Shown here: positions 5,774 to 6,745 of the stretch, piece after piece | How the letters are laid out: every line of letters begins with the position of its first letter | How positions within the stretch are numbered: the stretch's first letter is position 1 | DNA from: Chryseobacterium sp. | GTDB taxonomy: Bacteria; Bacteroidota; Bacteroidia; Flavobacteriales; Weeksellaceae | Length of the DNA: 6,745 nucleotides | Reading direction: 5' to 3' | Assembly (NCBI GenBank): GCA_003852805.1 | Contig: RDDY01000180.1 | Span: 1 to 6,745 of the forward strand | Position numbers and translations under genes: made by a program | Notes under the pieces: model-generated | Database searches by the model: none | The model's input: only the letters and a program-made list of their open reading frames with translations | Told to the model about the DNA's origin: nothing

Positions 5774-6745
5774 TTAACCGAAAAACCAGTACGCCAGCAA
5801 AATAGAAGTGATAACCCCGACCAAGTCTGCCAGCAACATGGCACCCACCGTATAGCGCGTATTGCGGATGGCCACCGCACCAAAGTAAACGGCAACCACA
5901 TAAAAAGTGGTGTCTGAACTGCCCTGAAGCACGGCCGACAATCTCCCTTGGAAACTGTCCGGACCGAAGGTCTGCATGGCATCGACCATCATTCCGCGCG
6001 CGCCTGAGCCGCTCAAGGGTTTGATAAGCGCCGTGGGCAGGCCGTCGACAAAGCGTGTGTCCATATTGCTGAGGTCGGCCAGCCACTTCATGCCGTCGAT
6101 AACCATCTCGAAAACGCCGCTGGTGCGCAAAAGCGAAATGGCAATCAGTATGCCCACCAGGTACGGAATGATCTTTACGCAGGTGGTAAAGCCGTCCTTT
6201 GCGCCGTCGATAAAAGCATCAAAGATGTTGATCTTCTTATAAATTCCGCCTAGGACAATCAACAAGAAAATGAGTAAGATCAGACCGTTGCTCAACAGTT
6301 TGCTGAATTGGTCCAAGCCTTCCTTATTTAATTGAACCAAGTACAGAACCAGCAACGCCAGAAGTGCGGAGATGCCGCCCACATAAGCCAATACCACAGG
6401 CTGCAATAAATTAATGCGCTGCTTAACCGACACTATAATCAGCGCGGCCATGGTAGCAGCAAAGGTTGCAATAAGGCAAGGCAGAAAAATATCCGTAGGC
6501 GTATGGGACCCCATGGACGCGCGGATGGCGATGATGGAAACCGGAATCAGGGTTAAGCCGCTGGCATGCAAACAGAGGAACATTATCTGTGCATTGCTCG
6601 CCGTATCTTTGCTCGGGTTCAGTGATTGCAGACTTTCCATGGCACGCAGGCCGAAAGGCGTTGCGGCATTGTCGAGTCCCAAAAGGTTGGCACTGAAATT
6701 AAGCATCATGTGACCGAACGACGGATGACCTTTCGGTACCTCGGG
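5774..6745 (-). CDS. SpmA-SpmB fusion, nucleoside-recognition (Gate) membrane protein, 5' end missing
   Basis: The frame is open to the right edge, so the true start lies outside the window. An ATG pair at 6709-6704 is internal: the twelve codons before it (PEVPKGHPSFGH) continue the conserved SpmA sequence. Counting from the Met at 6709, residues 1-98 are the end of an SpmA-like half (NLLGLDNAATPFGL, then TPTDIFLPCLIATF). Residues from about 100 to 311 are an SpmB-like half (IYKKINIFDAFIDGAKDGF, KPLSGSGARGMMVDAM, TFGPDSFQGRLS, LQGSSDTTFYVVAVYFG). Several hydrophobic segments indicate a polytopic inner-membrane protein. In Bacillus, SpmA and SpmB are separate and act in spore-core dehydration. 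The fused form is common in non-sporulating Bacteroidota, where its substrate is unknown. The 3' end abuts the pentapeptide gene (TAAATG), placing it at or near the head of the operon. Confidence 0.92.
   Translation of the reverse strand, partial: PEVPKGHPSFGHMMLNFSANLLGLDNAATPFGLRAMESLQSLNPSKDTASNAQIMFLCLHASGLTLIPVSIIAIRASMGSHTPTDIFLPCLIATFAATMAALIIVSVKQRINLLQPVVLAYVGGISALLALLVLYLVQLNKEGLDQFSKLLSNGLILLIFLLIVLGGIYKKINIFDAFIDGAKDGFTTCVKIIPYLVGILIAISLLRTSGVFEMVIDGMKWLADLSNMDTRFVDGLPTALIKPLSGSGARGMMVDAMQTFGPDSFQGRLSAVLQGSSDTTFYVVAVYFGAVAIRNTRYTVGAMLLADLVGVITSILLAYWFFG

Overview
The window looks like chromosomal DNA of a Bacteroidota bacterium, most likely Flavobacteriia or a close relative. This rests on protein character rather than on any rRNA. 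The evidence is a one-piece SpmA-SpmB fusion, a short mannose-1-phosphate guanylyltransferase without a phosphomannose isomerase domain, a SprT-like protein with a decayed zinc ribbon, a flavobacterial-style TolC protein, a pentapeptide protein ending in an 'IDP..N' tail, and general absence of Shine-Dalgarno sequences. Base composition looks moderate, with G+C near one half by eye. No mobile element, CRISPR array, tRNA or rRNA was seen.

All recognisable genes lie on the minus strand, so the order of transcription runs from high to low coordinates. First comes a membrane protein fused from SpmA-like and SpmB-like halves, whose 5' end is cut by the window edge. Its stop codon abuts the start of a pentapeptide-repeat protein. 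A small helical protein of unknown function (DUF6483-like) follows 2 nt later. After 41 nt comes a TolC-family outer-membrane protein, then a SprT-like metalloprotein 3 nt later with an unusual TTG start. The sprT gene overlaps manC (GDP-mannose synthesis) by an ATGA. A 66-nt gap with a small hairpin at the manC stop separates manC from yifB/comM, a Mg-chelatase-like AAA+ ATPase. A last frame, cut by the left edge, starts like a lipoprotein.

The stretch from 6745 to 1775 looks like one compact transcription unit of at least six genes, with the only sizeable internal gap before tolC. The products do not form one obvious pathway. They include transport or membrane functions (SpmAB, TolC), sugar-nucleotide supply for surface glycans (ManC), a putative zinc protein, and two proteins of unknown role. 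yifB may be read from the same message or separately. Nothing here is a clear new defence or mobile system. The least explained items are the pentapeptide/DUF6483-like pair behind spmAB and the orphan tolC.
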